DNA of 64,000 nucleotides from CAZJHD01 sp964545855 (GTDB lineage Bacteria; Planctomycetota; UBA1135; JACQFD01). The notes below the pieces were generated by a model that made no database searches, had not been told where the DNA came from, and saw only the letters and a program-made list of their open reading frames with translations. A program made the translations under genes and the position numbers. The stretch lies in the NCBI GenBank assembly GCA_964545855.1, contig CAZJHD010000006.1, forward strand, positions 66,322 through 130,321, read 5' to 3'. Shown here one piece after another: positions 1-8,376 of the stretch (the first letter of the stretch is position 1; each line of letters starts with the position of its first letter).

Positions 1-1031
1 TCGTAGGCGTCGCTCACCCGCAGCAGCATCCGGTCGAGCTCTCCCGTCGACTCGCCGACGTTCACGAGATTCACGATCACGTCGTCGAAGACTCCCGTCT
101 CCCCCATCGGCTCCGCCATCCCCTCGCCCTCGCGCACGTGCGTGCGGAGCTCCTCGACGGCCGAGGCCATGCGGTCGTTCCCGAGCGAGTTCTTGACGAT
201 CTCGAGTCCTTCCAGGTGCGGCACACCGCTTTGCACGAGCGTTCCGAAGGTGCGCGCGAAGCGGGCCACGAGGATCTTCGACACGACGCCTCCGATGACC
301 GGCATCCGCAGAGCGAAGGAGTGCATCCGGAACCGGTAGCGCGGCGTCCTTCGCATGAGCAGGGCGTGGAGGAGCCACAGCGCCAGGGGGATCCCGAACA
401 CCACGTACCAGCGGTCGACGAGGAAGCGGCTCACGGAGATGAGCAGCTCCGTCTGCCACGGGAGCGCCTCCTGGAAGGAGGTGAAGATCACTTCGAACTT
501 CGGGATCACCACGAGGAAGATGATCACGAGGAGCGCCGCCGCCACCACGAGCACCACCGTCGGGTAGATGCTCGCGCCCTTGATGCGGTCGCGGACCATC
601 TGCGACTTCTCGAGGTACTCGGCGAGCTGCGCGAGGATCTTGTCGAGCTCGCCGGAGGCTTCGCCGGCGCGCACCATGTTCGTGTAGAGCCGATCGAAGT
701 AGCGCGGATGCTTCGCCATCGCCTCCGACAGGCTCGTGCCCGTCGAGACGTCCTCGACGATGGCCGCCAGCACCCGCTTCACCGGGCCGGGCTTCTGCTG
801 CCCCTCGAGGATCGTGAGGGCCTTCACGATGGGGAGTCCCGCGTCCGTCAGCGTCGCGAGCGACCGCGTGACGTCGGCGAGGTCTCGCGGCCGGATCGTG
901 CCACCGCGGAAGAGTCGCCGGCCGGCCGTCGCCGCGCGCGCCGCACCGGGCTCGGCGACGGCGGACCCCGATGCCGTTGCCGCTCGGCTCTGGGGAGCGA
1001 CGTCGACGCGACGGGTGAGCTTCTCCGGCAT
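1..1031 (-). CDS. GspF/PilC-family inner-membrane platform protein (3' end outside window)
   Basis: This is the polytopic inner-membrane protein that couples the cytoplasmic ATPases to pseudopilus or pilus assembly in type II secretion and type IV pilus machines. About 343 residues are visible from an ATG at 1031; the C-terminus lies beyond the left edge. Two related cytoplasmic repeats can be seen: around residues 50-130, ending 'VRAGEASGELD', and around 255-333, ending 'VNVGESTGELD'. Membrane segments lie near residues 155-177 and 208-226. An Ala/Arg-rich stretch of about 40 residues precedes the first repeat. The start lies 33 bases after the stop of the upstream ATPase gene, so it is probably the last visible gene of one operon with pilT and the two GspE/PilB-type ATPases. 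The family call is secure; pilus versus secretion role is not decided. Confidence 0.9.
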   Translation of the reverse strand, partial: MPEKLTRRVDVAPQSRAATASGSAVAEPGAARAATAGRRLFRGGTIRPRDLADVTRSLATLTDAGLPIVKALTILEGQQKPGPVKRVLAAIVEDVSTGTSLSEAMAKHPRYFDRLYTNMVRAGEASGELDKILAQLAEYLEKSQMVRDRIKGASIYPTVVLVVAAALLVIIFLVVIPKFEVIFTSFQEALPWQTELLISVSRFLVDRWYVVFGIPLALWLLHALLMRRTPRYRFRMHSFALRMPVIGGVVSKILVARFARTFGTLVQSGVPHLEGLEIVKNSLGNDRMASAVEELRTHVREGEGMAEPMGETGVFDDVIVNLVNVGESTGELDRMLLRVSDAY

Positions 1032-1064
1032 GGGCGCGATTCGGCGGGGAACGGGGTGCGAAGG

Positions 1065-2744
1065 CTACTCGCTGCCCACCGTCTCCCGCAGGACCTCCTC
1101 CAGGGTCGTGTGACCGTCGAGCGCCGCCAGGAGTCCCGACTCCCGCAGCGGGCGCATGCCCCGTCCGCGGGCCGCCTCGCGGAGCCGCTGCGTCGACACG
1201 CCGTCCAGCACCAGCTGCCGGATCCCGTCGTCCACGCGGAGGACCTCGAAGATGGCGAGGCGGCCCCGGTAGCCCGTGTGGTGGCAGCGATCGCAGCCGC
1301 GCCCGACGGCGAACTTCGCCCCCACGAGCTTCTCCGGGTCGAGTCCGATCTCCCGGAGTCGCTCCGGATCGGGCAGCACGTCCGTCTTGCACTCGGCGCA
1401 GATCCGCCGGACGAGCCGCTGCGCGATCACCGCCTCGAGCGTCGCGGCCGTGAGGTACGGCTCGATCCCGATGTCGACCAGCCGCGTCAGCGCCGACGGC
1501 GCGTCGTTCGTGTGGAGCGTCGAGAAGACCAGGTGGCCCGTGAGAGACGCCTCGATGGCGACGGTCGCCGTCTCGCGGTCGCGGATCTCACCGACCAGGA
1601 TCACGTCGGGGTCCTGGCGCAGGATCGTCCGGAGCACGCGCGCGAAGGTGACCCCGATCTCGTCCTGGATCGGGATCTGCACGATGCCGTCCAGGTCGTA
1701 CTCGACGGGATCCTCCGTCGTGATGATCTTCACGCCGGGATCGTTCGCCGAGGAGAGCATCGCGTAGAGAGTCGTCGTCTTGCCGGAGCCCGTGGGGCCG
1801 GTCACCAGCACGATGCCGTGGGGCAGCTCGATCAGCTGCTCGAGCACCGTGCGCTCCTCCTCCCGGAGCCCGAGGCGCCGCAGGTCGAGGTGCACGACGT
1901 CGCGGTCGAGCACCCGCAGCACGCAGCTCTCGCCGTACATCGTCGGGAGGGTCGAGACGCGCAGATCGATCGCGTGTCCCGCGAGGCGGAGCGCGATGCG
2001 CCCGTCCTGGGGAACGCGCGTCTCGGCGATGTCGAGATCGGCCATCACCTTCACGCGCGCGATGAGCGCCGACGCCAGATAGGGCGGAGGCGACTCGATC
2101 TCGAAGAGGCTGCCATCGACGCGGTAGCGGATGCGGAACTGGTGCTCGAAGGGCTCCAGATGGACGTCGCTGGCCTGGTCCTTCACCGCCTGCTGCAGCA
2201 CGGCGTTCAGCAGGCGCACCACGGGCGCCGCCTTCGCGAGCTCGCGAGCATCGCCCCCCGCCGCGAGCCCGCGCGCCGCCGCCAGCGCCGCCTGGATGCC
2301 TCCGGAGTCGGCCGGGTAGGTCTTCTCGACGATCTCCCGGAGCTTGATCGGGTCGGCGAAGACGGCCCGCACGGGACGCCCCACGACGAAGCGGAGGTCG
2401 TCGAGCACCGAGAGGTTCATCGGGTCGCCGAGGGCCACGACGAGCTCGCCGCCCTCGTCGGCGATGGGGAGCAGCGTGAAGGTCCGCGCCGTCGATGCAT
2501 CGACGAGGGCCGCGAGCTTCGGAGACGCCGCGCCCGGCTCGAGCGTCACGACGTCGAGTCCCTGCTGGACGGCGAGGGCCTCCAGGATCTGCCCCTCGGA
2601 GCAGAACCCGAGGTCGACGAGGCACCGCCCGATCGGCACGCCCGAGCGCTCCCGCTGCATGGCGAGCGCCTCCTGGACCTGTCCTTCGCGGACGATCCCG
2701 CGCTTCTTCAGGATCTGTCCCAGCAGATCGTGCTGGCCGGTCAT
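1065..2744 (-). CDS. GspE/PilB-type secretion or pilus assembly ATPase (copy proximal to gspF)
   Basis: This 559-residue hexameric AAA-like traffic ATPase would power pseudopilus or pilus polymerisation on the cytoplasmic face of the inner membrane. The N-terminal 150 residues resemble the MshEN/T2SSE-N domain. The core carries Walker A 'GPTGSGKT' at 316-323, an Asp box around 'EDPVEYD', a Walker B-like 'VILVGEIRD' near 381-389 and the His box 'GHLVFSTLHTN'. Four cysteines (C449, C452, C484, C487) form the zinc finger typical of GspE/PilB but absent from PilT. It starts 16 bases after pilT and is followed by the GspF/PilC gene. It is a paralogue of the ATPase at 3887-5647; which serves secretion and which serves pili cannot be told from sequence. 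Confidence 0.93.
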   Translation of the reverse strand: MTGQHDLLGQILKKRGIVREGQVQEALAMQRERSGVPIGRCLVDLGFCSEGQILEALAVQQGLDVVTLEPGAASPKLAALVDASTARTFTLLPIADEGGELVVALGDPMNLSVLDDLRFVVGRPVRAVFADPIKLREIVEKTYPADSGGIQAALAAARGLAAGGDARELAKAAPVVRLLNAVLQQAVKDQASDVHLEPFEHQFRIRYRVDGSLFEIESPPPYLASALIARVKVMADLDIAETRVPQDGRIALRLAGHAIDLRVSTLPTMYGESCVLRVLDRDVVHLDLRRLGLREEERTVLEQLIELPHGIVLVTGPTGSGKTTTLYAMLSSANDPGVKIITTEDPVEYDLDGIVQIPIQDEIGVTFARVLRTILRQDPDVILVGEIRDRETATVAIEASLTGHLVFSTLHTNDAPSALTRLVDIGIEPYLTAATLEAVIAQRLVRRICAECKTDVLPDPERLREIGLDPEKLVGAKFAVGRGCDRCHHTGYRGRLAIFEVLRVDDGIRQLVLDGVSTQRLREAARGRGMRPLRESGLLAALDGHTTLEEVLRETVGSE

Positions 2745-2760
2745 GGTCGAGCGCCGCCCG

Positions 2761-3819
2761 TCAGGCCGGGAGCCGCGACTCGAGGTCGCGCGGGAGCTGC
2801 GCGTAGTCCAGCGCCGTCTGCTTCGTGATGGTCCCCTTCTTCGCGAGCTCCAGGAGGAAATCGTCGAGGAGGATCATCCCCTGGCGCCGGTTCGTCTGGA
2901 TGACGCTCGGGATCTTGAACGTCTCGTTCTTGCGAATGTGGTTCTCGACGGCGGGATTCGACGTGAGGATCTCGAAGGCGGCGACGACCCCCTTGCCGTC
3001 GGCGCGGGGCACGAGGATCTGCGAGACGACGGCGAGGATCGCGACGGAGAGCTGGGCCCGCACCTGCTCCTGCTGGTTCGTCGGATAGGCGTCGATGATG
3101 CGGTCGACGGTGCGCGCCGAGCCCGTCGTGTGCAGCGTGCCGAAGACGAGGTGGCCCGTCTCCGCGGCGGTGATCGCGGCGGAGATGGTCTCGAGGTCGC
3201 GCATCTCACCGAGGAGGATCACGTCGGGATCCTGACGGAGCACGCGTCGCATCGCCTCCCCGAAGGTCGGCGTGTCGGTGCCGACCTCCCGCTGCGTCAC
3301 GATGGAGCGGTGATGCGGGTGGTAGTACTCGATCGGGTCCTCGATCGTCACCACGTGGAGGTCCTCGTTGCGGTTGATCCAGTCGATCATCGTGGCGAGG
3401 GTCGTCGTCTTGCCGCTGCCCGTCGGCCCCGTCACGAGGATGAGGCCCCGCGGCCGCGTCAGGAGCTCCTTCACGCTCTCCGGGAGACCGATCTCGTCGA
3501 AGGAGAGCAGCTTCGTGGGGATGAGGCGCAGCACCGCACGGGGCTCGCCGCGCTCGCGGCAGATGCTCACGCGGAAGCGGTCTCCCGTGGTGTGCTGCAC
3601 GGCGAAGTCCGTGCTGCCGAGCTCCTCCAGCTCCTTCCAGTTCTTCGCGGGGGTGATGGCGCGCACGAAGCCGTCGATGTCGGCCGTCGCGAGCTTCCCT
3701 CCCTCCAGGTCGACGAGGTTTCCCCGCACGCGCAGCGTGGCGGATCGCCCCACCGACAGATGCAGGTCGGAGGCGCGGTGGTCGATCGTCGTCTGGAGGA
3801 GCTCCGGGGGCGATTGCAT
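2761..3819 (-). CDS. pilT: PilT-type twitching motility (retraction) ATPase
   Basis: PilT depolymerises type IV pili and so drives twitching motility or DNA uptake. The protein is 352 residues, the usual PilT length, and lacks the long N-terminal MshEN domain and the zinc finger of GspE/PilB. Visible motifs are 'ASDLHLSVG' near residue 16, Walker A 'GPTGSGKT' at 131-138, 'EDPIEYYHPH', Walker B-like 'VILLGEMRD' near 200-208 and the PilT signature 'AETGHLVFGTLHT' around 219-231. It sits between two GspE/PilB-type ATPase genes on the same strand, with gaps of 67 and 16 bases. Its presence favours a real type IV pilus in this organism rather than type II secretion alone. PilU-like function is the main alternative. 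Confidence 0.92.
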   Translation of the reverse strand: MQSPPELLQTTIDHRASDLHLSVGRSATLRVRGNLVDLEGGKLATADIDGFVRAITPAKNWKELEELGSTDFAVQHTTGDRFRVSICRERGEPRAVLRLIPTKLLSFDEIGLPESVKELLTRPRGLILVTGPTGSGKTTTLATMIDWINRNEDLHVVTIEDPIEYYHPHHRSIVTQREVGTDTPTFGEAMRRVLRQDPDVILLGEMRDLETISAAITAAETGHLVFGTLHTTGSARTVDRIIDAYPTNQQEQVRAQLSVAILAVVSQILVPRADGKGVVAAFEILTSNPAVENHIRKNETFKIPSVIQTNRRQGMILLDDFLLELAKKGTITKQTALDYAQLPRDLESRLPA

Positions 3820-3886
3820 GGGCGGATCGTGGGGACCTTCGGGGAGACCGTCGTGGCGAGGGGAGTGGCGCGCGCGGCGCGGGACG

Positions 3887-5647
3887 TCAGGCGGCGTCTT
3901 CCTCGGGGCCGGCGGCGGAACCCGCCGCCGGCCCGGAGAGCGCCTCGACCTCGGCGCCGAGCTGCTCCTCCACCTCGACGATCGCCGACGAGACGCGGAG
4001 GACCTCGGACACGGACGTGTCGCCCGCGATCACCTTGCGCACGCCGTCGCCGACGAGGGTCGTCATGCCGGCGACGTTGCGCGCGTAGTCGCGGACCTTC
4101 GTGACGGGCTCGTTGCGGAAGATCATGTCGCGCATCGTCTCGTCGAGGTCGAGGAACTCGAAGAGCGCCTTGCGTCCCCGGTAGCCGCCGAAGCCGCAGC
4201 GCGCGCAGCCACGGGGACGGAAGAACTTCTTCCCGGTGACGGCCGACGGAGCGAGACCGAGCAGCCGCGCCTCCGACGGAGGCGGCTCGTAGGCCTCCTT
4301 GCACTCGGAGCAGAGCGTCCGGACGAGGCGCTGCGCCACGATGGCGCGCACGGCCGCCGCCACGAGGAAGGGCTTCACGCCGATGTCGATGAGCCGCGTG
4401 AGCGCCGAGACGGAGTCGTTCGTGTGGAGCGTCGAGAAGACGAGGTGCCCCGTGAGGGCGGCCTGGATCGCGATCTCCGCCGTCTCCCGGTCGCGGATCT
4501 CGCCCACGAGGATGATGTTCGGCGCCTGCCGGAGCATCGAGCGGAGGATGCGCGCGAAGTCGAGCCCCACCTTGTGCCGGACCTGGCACTGGTTGATCCC
4601 GGCGACGTGGTACTCGACGGGATCCTCCGCCGTGATGATCTTCACGTCGGGCCGGTTCAGCTCCGCGAGCGACGCGTAGAGCGTCGTCGTCTTGCCGGAG
4701 CCCGTCGGACCCGTCACGAGCACGATCCCGTTCGGGATGTGCAGCACGCGGCGGAAGGCCTCCGCCTCGGCGCCCTGGAGCCCGAGGTCGGCGAGCGAGA
4801 GGAGCCCCCCTTCGCGGTCGAGGAGACGCAGGACCATCGTCTCGCCGTGGCTCCCCGGGAGGACCGAGACGCGGATGTCGATGTCGCGGCCGGCCACCTT
4901 CGCCGCGATGCGGCCGTCCTGGGGCTTGCGCTTCTCGGCGATGTCCATGGAGGCCATCACCTTCAAGCGCGCGAGGAGCGGCCCATGCAGATGGGCCGGG
5001 TGCGACGCGATCTCGCGCAGGACGCCGTCGATTCGAAGCCGGATGCGCAGCCGCGTCGCGAAGGGCTCGATGTGGATGTCCGAGGCGCGTGCGGCCGCCG
5101 CGTCCTCGACGATCTTCTGGACGAGCCGGACGATCGGAGCGTCCTCGCCCTCGTCGCCGACGATCCCTCCCTTCGCCGGCTTCGGCGCACCGGCGCGCGC
5201 GGCGTTCGGCGCGGCGCCGTAGAAGAGCTCCAGGGCCTTCCGCAGGGATCCGCTCGCGGCGACGGCGCAGCGGATCTCGCGGCCGAGCACGAAGCGCAGG
5301 CTGTCGGACGCGAGCAGCGCCTTCGCCGGATCGTCGATCGCGACGATCAGCTGCTCGCCGCGTTCGGCGACGGGGATCGCCATCGCTTCCCAGGCGAAGG
5401 ACGCCGGCACCTTCTCCACGAGCGCCTTCGGCGGCGATCCCTTCGAGAGGTCGACGAAGGGGAGCCCCGATTGCTTCGCGAGAGCGCGGGCCACCGCCGT
5501 GTCGTCCGTGTGCCCGAGGGCCACGAGCGCCTCGCCGATGCGCACCGACCTTCCCCGCTGGTAGGCGAGCGCCTCCTGGATGTGCTCGGCCGTGACCGCC
5601 TTCGCCTCGAGGAGGATCTCGCCGAGCGGTCGCGGATCGGCGGCCAT
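3887..5647 (-). CDS. GspE/PilB-type secretion or pilus assembly ATPase (copy upstream of pilT)
   Basis: This 586-residue traffic ATPase has the same architecture as the copy at 1065-2744: an MshEN-like N-terminal region (about 1-150), the N-domain with 'ASDIHIEPF' near 188-196, Walker A 'GPTGSGKT' at 313-320, 'EDPVEYHVAG', 'IILVGEIRDRETA' near 388 and 'HLVFSTLHTND'. The zinc cysteines are C446, C449, C481 and C484. It has an extra Ala/Glu-rich C-terminal tail of about 45 residues not seen in the other copy. The start at 5647 lies 58 bases after the last DUF1573 gene, so it may belong to a transcript that begins with the DUF1573 genes. PilB is a reasonable guess because pilT follows directly. 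Confidence 0.92.
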   Translation of the reverse strand: MAADPRPLGEILLEAKAVTAEHIQEALAYQRGRSVRIGEALVALGHTDDTAVARALAKQSGLPFVDLSKGSPPKALVEKVPASFAWEAMAIPVAERGEQLIVAIDDPAKALLASDSLRFVLGREIRCAVAASGSLRKALELFYGAAPNAARAGAPKPAKGGIVGDEGEDAPIVRLVQKIVEDAAAARASDIHIEPFATRLRIRLRIDGVLREIASHPAHLHGPLLARLKVMASMDIAEKRKPQDGRIAAKVAGRDIDIRVSVLPGSHGETMVLRLLDREGGLLSLADLGLQGAEAEAFRRVLHIPNGIVLVTGPTGSGKTTTLYASLAELNRPDVKIITAEDPVEYHVAGINQCQVRHKVGLDFARILRSMLRQAPNIILVGEIRDRETAEIAIQAALTGHLVFSTLHTNDSVSALTRLIDIGVKPFLVAAAVRAIVAQRLVRTLCSECKEAYEPPPSEARLLGLAPSAVTGKKFFRPRGCARCGFGGYRGRKALFEFLDLDETMRDMIFRNEPVTKVRDYARNVAGMTTLVGDGVRKVIAGDTSVSEVLRVSSAIVEVEEQLGAEVEALSGPAAGSAAGPEEDAA

Positions 5648-5705
5648 CAGGCGCGGGAGCGGGAGAGCCGCGGAATCGGCGCGGCCGACGGTCGAGCGCC
5701 GGACC

Positions 5706-7031
5706 TCACCGGACGAACCCGGCGACGGGGATCGACAGCACGTCGGGGCCTCCGGGCACCCCCGTGTCGAAGGCGAGCCGCATGCTGAAGCTCCCCGCCG
5801 GGAGCGTGGCCTTCGCCTGCACGGTGATCTTCGCCGCTTTCCCGGGCTCCGTCTCCTCCACCCGGAGATCGAAGTCCTCGCGGACCGTTGCTGGACGCGC
5901 CGACTCCTGGCCCTCGAGCGACCTCGGATCGGTCGCGTCGAGCAGGCGGAGATTCGAGATCCGCATGGGGATCGAGGGATGCTCGTTCCTCACGACGAGC
6001 TCGCGCGCCGCCGCCTGCCCGCGCGGGATCACCGAGAAGGGCAGATAGGAGATCGGCTCCGTCGCGATCGGCCCTCGGATCGTCCCGAGGACGAAGAACT
6101 GCGTCGTCGGAGCCGCGGGCTCCGTCAGGATCTTGAACTGCTTGGTGAAGGACCCTCTCGGAGCACCGGCGGGGATTTCGACGGACACCTTCCAGCGCTT
6201 GCGCGTCTCGTCCACGGGCTCGGCCGCGACCTTGACGAGCGGATCCTCGGCGGGCTCGAAGCCCGTGATCGCGAGACCCGACGCGCGCGTGCTGCGGACG
6301 TGGATGGTGCGGCGGATCGGCTCCACGTTGGAGACGGAGCCGAGCTGCACGACGGGCCCCTCCTCGAGCTCGACGAGACGCTGGATGGTCGCGTGGATCC
6401 GGAGCGACGTCATGCCGAAGGGCGCGACGGGCGTCGGACCGAGGGCGGGGTCGTTCGTGTAGAGATCCACCTGCGAGGGCTTCTCTCCGGAGAAGCCGGC
6501 GGTGCGCAGCGTGACCCAGGCGATGCCGGACCCGCCCGGCGGGATCGGGTCTCCCCAGGTGTAGGGCTTCCCGTCGACCTCGAGGTAGGGGTCGGTGCAG
6601 CCGCAGTGGTGCTGAGCCGTCAGGATCCGGAGATCCCCCGAACCGTCGTTGCGGAAGGCGAAGGGAGCCGAGTGGTCCGTGCCTTCGTCGACGGCGCCGA
6701 ACTCGTGGAACAGCTTCTCGAGGACGAGCTTCGGCGCACGCCCCGCCTCGGGTCGGGTCGGGAGGACGGAGCTCGGATGCGGCGGCGGCGGCCCCTTCGG
6801 GCGCACGGCTTCGGCGTCGGCGCCCCGCGCCGCGATGTCGGGGCTCGCCGGCCGAGACTCCGACCGCTGGAGACCCGTTGCCGCGACGTCCGTCTCTCCG
6901 GCGGTGGCCGTCGATCGCGGCGCCCCCGAGACCGGGGCCGGCTCGCACGCCGCGAGCACGAGAGCGAGCGCCGCGGCACCGGCGGCGGCCGTCGTTGCGA
7001 CCGTCCGCGCACGAGTTGCCCGTCCCTTCAT
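5706..7031 (-). CDS. DUF1573-family lipoprotein (third of three tandem paralogues)
   Basis: This 441-residue exported protein has unknown function. The N-terminus is a lipoprotein signal: a basic start, an Ala/Leu-rich core and a lipobox-like 'LAAC' near residue 29. The DUF1573 signature follows a low-complexity Pro/Ala linker: a segment like 'LFHEFGAVDEG', then 'HHCGCTD', where many family members have a Cys pair after 'F.N.G...L.I'. The rest is predicted beta-rich, Ig/ASPM-like. Its ATG overlaps the TGA of the upstream paralogue by four bases (ATGA), so the two are probably translationally coupled. It is clearly homologous to the two genes upstream in domain order and in sequence blocks such as 'NDPA' and 'PPG'. 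A role at the cell surface is inferred only from the signal. Confidence 0.85.
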   Translation of the reverse strand: MKGRATRARTVATTAAAGAAALALVLAACEPAPVSGAPRSTATAGETDVAATGLQRSESRPASPDIAARGADAEAVRPKGPPPPHPSSVLPTRPEAGRAPKLVLEKLFHEFGAVDEGTDHSAPFAFRNDGSGDLRILTAQHHCGCTDPYLEVDGKPYTWGDPIPPGGSGIAWVTLRTAGFSGEKPSQVDLYTNDPALGPTPVAPFGMTSLRIHATIQRLVELEEGPVVQLGSVSNVEPIRRTIHVRSTRASGLAITGFEPAEDPLVKVAAEPVDETRKRWKVSVEIPAGAPRGSFTKQFKILTEPAAPTTQFFVLGTIRGPIATEPISYLPFSVIPRGQAAARELVVRNEHPSIPMRISNLRLLDATDPRSLEGQESARPATVREDFDLRVEETEPGKAAKITVQAKATLPAGSFSMRLAFDTGVPGGPDVLSIPVAGFVR

Positions 7032-8359
7032 CGCACGACTCCCACGATGGGCATGCGGATCTCCTCGGGTCCCTTCATCCCGCCCGGCACTCCCGTGTGG
7101 AAGGCGAGCACCGTGTTGAAGGTGCCGGCCGGCATCGTCTCCTTGACGACGACCTCGATGCGCGCCGCCTTGCCCGGCTCCTCCTCGACCACCTTCAGGA
7201 GCAGGTGATCGGCGATGCGCCGGTCCAGATCGCGTGCGTCGCCGCCGAGCATCGACCTCTGGTCCATCGGATCGAGGAGACGGAGCCCCTGCACCGCCAT
7301 CTCGTACCGCGCGTCTCCGTTGCGCACGGAGACCGACTTCGCGGCGACGCGTCCCTGGTGCACGACGAGGAAGTTCAGCTGGGGAGGATCGACGTGCACC
7401 GGACCGCGCACGATGCCGCGCGCGTAGAGCTTCAGGTTCGGCGCCTCGGGCCGTGTCTGCACCGTGATCTCCTTCACGAAGGAGCCGAAGGGCATTCCCG
7501 GCAGGATCGTCACGCGGAGCTGCCAGCGCTGGGCCGTGGCGTCGAGCGCGACCACCTGGACGTCGACCATGGGGTCGAAGGGCTGGAATCCGACGATCTG
7601 GAACGCCTCGTTCTTGGTGCTGCGCAGGACGATCGACTGGGTCGGCGATTCGACCGTCGAGATCGGCCCGAACTGGAGATCCGCCACGGGCGGATCGAAT
7701 TCGAAGAGCCGCTGAACCTGCGCTTTCACGTCGAGCTTCACGATCCCGAAGGGCCCTTCCGCCGCCTCCGGCGTCGACGGGTCGTTGGTGAACATCGTGA
7801 TGAACACCCGCTTCTCGCCCGGATAGCCGCTCGTGTCGAGCTTGATGCGGACGACGCCCTCCGTGTCCGGCGGGATCGGCTCGCGGAGGACATAGGGCTG
7901 GCCGCCCACCTCGATCGATCCGACGGAGCAGCTGGGGCAGCTCGGGAAGACTCCGGTGATCACGAGGGGGCCGGCGCCCTCGTTGCGGAACTTGAACTCC
8001 GCACTGCGGACGGCTCCCTCGTCGAGGCTGCCGAAGTCGTGCGACGTGTGGTCGAAGACGATCTTCGGCTCCATGCCGAGCGGCGGCCGCTCGGGCACGT
8101 AGGGCGACTGCAGCATCTCCTTCGGAATCGTCGGCGCGCCGCGCGGCACGGGCTTGCTCGCGGGGCCAGAGCCGCTCTGCGGTGTGGCGCCAGAGCCGCT
8201 CTGCGGTGTGGCGCCGGGCGCCTGGGGCTCCTTCTGCGATGTCCGCAGCGAGGGCGTTCCGGCTCCCGCGGCGTTCTTCTCCGCGCCCCCCGCGGGGCAG
8301 CCGACGAGCGGTACGAGCGCGAGCAGGGAGGCGAGAGGAACGCGTCGGATCGATGCCAT
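7028..8359 (-). CDS. DUF1573-family lipoprotein (second of three tandem paralogues)
   Basis: This 443-residue exported protein is a paralogue of its two neighbours. I chose the ATG at 8359 because the frame then opens with a basic residue pair, a hydrophobic stretch and a lipobox-like 'LVGC' near residue 21; the frame stays open further upstream but is not signal-like there. A Pro/Gly/Ser linker contains an exact duplication of an eight-residue block (see the repeat at 8166). The DUF1573 core begins near 'HDFGSLDEG' and carries 'SCPSCS' at the position where the other two copies have CxC. The start is 17 bases after the first paralogue, and the stop overlaps the start of the third (ATGA). Function is unknown. 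Confidence 0.85.
   Translation of the reverse strand: MASIRRVPLASLLALVPLVGCPAGGAEKNAAGAGTPSLRTSQKEPQAPGATPQSGSGATPQSGSGPASKPVPRGAPTIPKEMLQSPYVPERPPLGMEPKIVFDHTSHDFGSLDEGAVRSAEFKFRNEGAGPLVITGVFPSCPSCSVGSIEVGGQPYVLREPIPPDTEGVVRIKLDTSGYPGEKRVFITMFTNDPSTPEAAEGPFGIVKLDVKAQVQRLFEFDPPVADLQFGPISTVESPTQSIVLRSTKNEAFQIVGFQPFDPMVDVQVVALDATAQRWQLRVTILPGMPFGSFVKEITVQTRPEAPNLKLYARGIVRGPVHVDPPQLNFLVVHQGRVAAKSVSVRNGDARYEMAVQGLRLLDPMDQRSMLGGDARDLDRRIADHLLLKVVEEEPGKAARIEVVVKETMPAGTFNTVLAFHTGVPGGMKGPEEIRMPIVGVVR
8166..8213 (-). repeat. perfect 24-bp direct duplication inside the DUF1573 lipoprotein linker
   Basis: Two adjacent identical 24-base units (8166-8189 and 8190-8213) encode the octapeptide 'ATPQSGSG' twice in the linker between the lipobox and the DUF1573 core. 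The reading frame is kept. The other two paralogues do not have it. It looks like a recent in-frame slippage or unequal recombination event in a spacer whose length is probably free to vary. Confidence 0.9.
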
Positions 8360-8376
8360 GGGCGCGGAGCGAGAGA

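Noticed and set aside
138..2828. A long plus-strand open frame of about 900 codons opposite the pilus ATPases
   Set aside because: It is Arg/His/Asp-rich without domains and lies exactly antisense to two clear ATPase genes. Similar long antisense frames occur opposite most genes here because of the very high GC.
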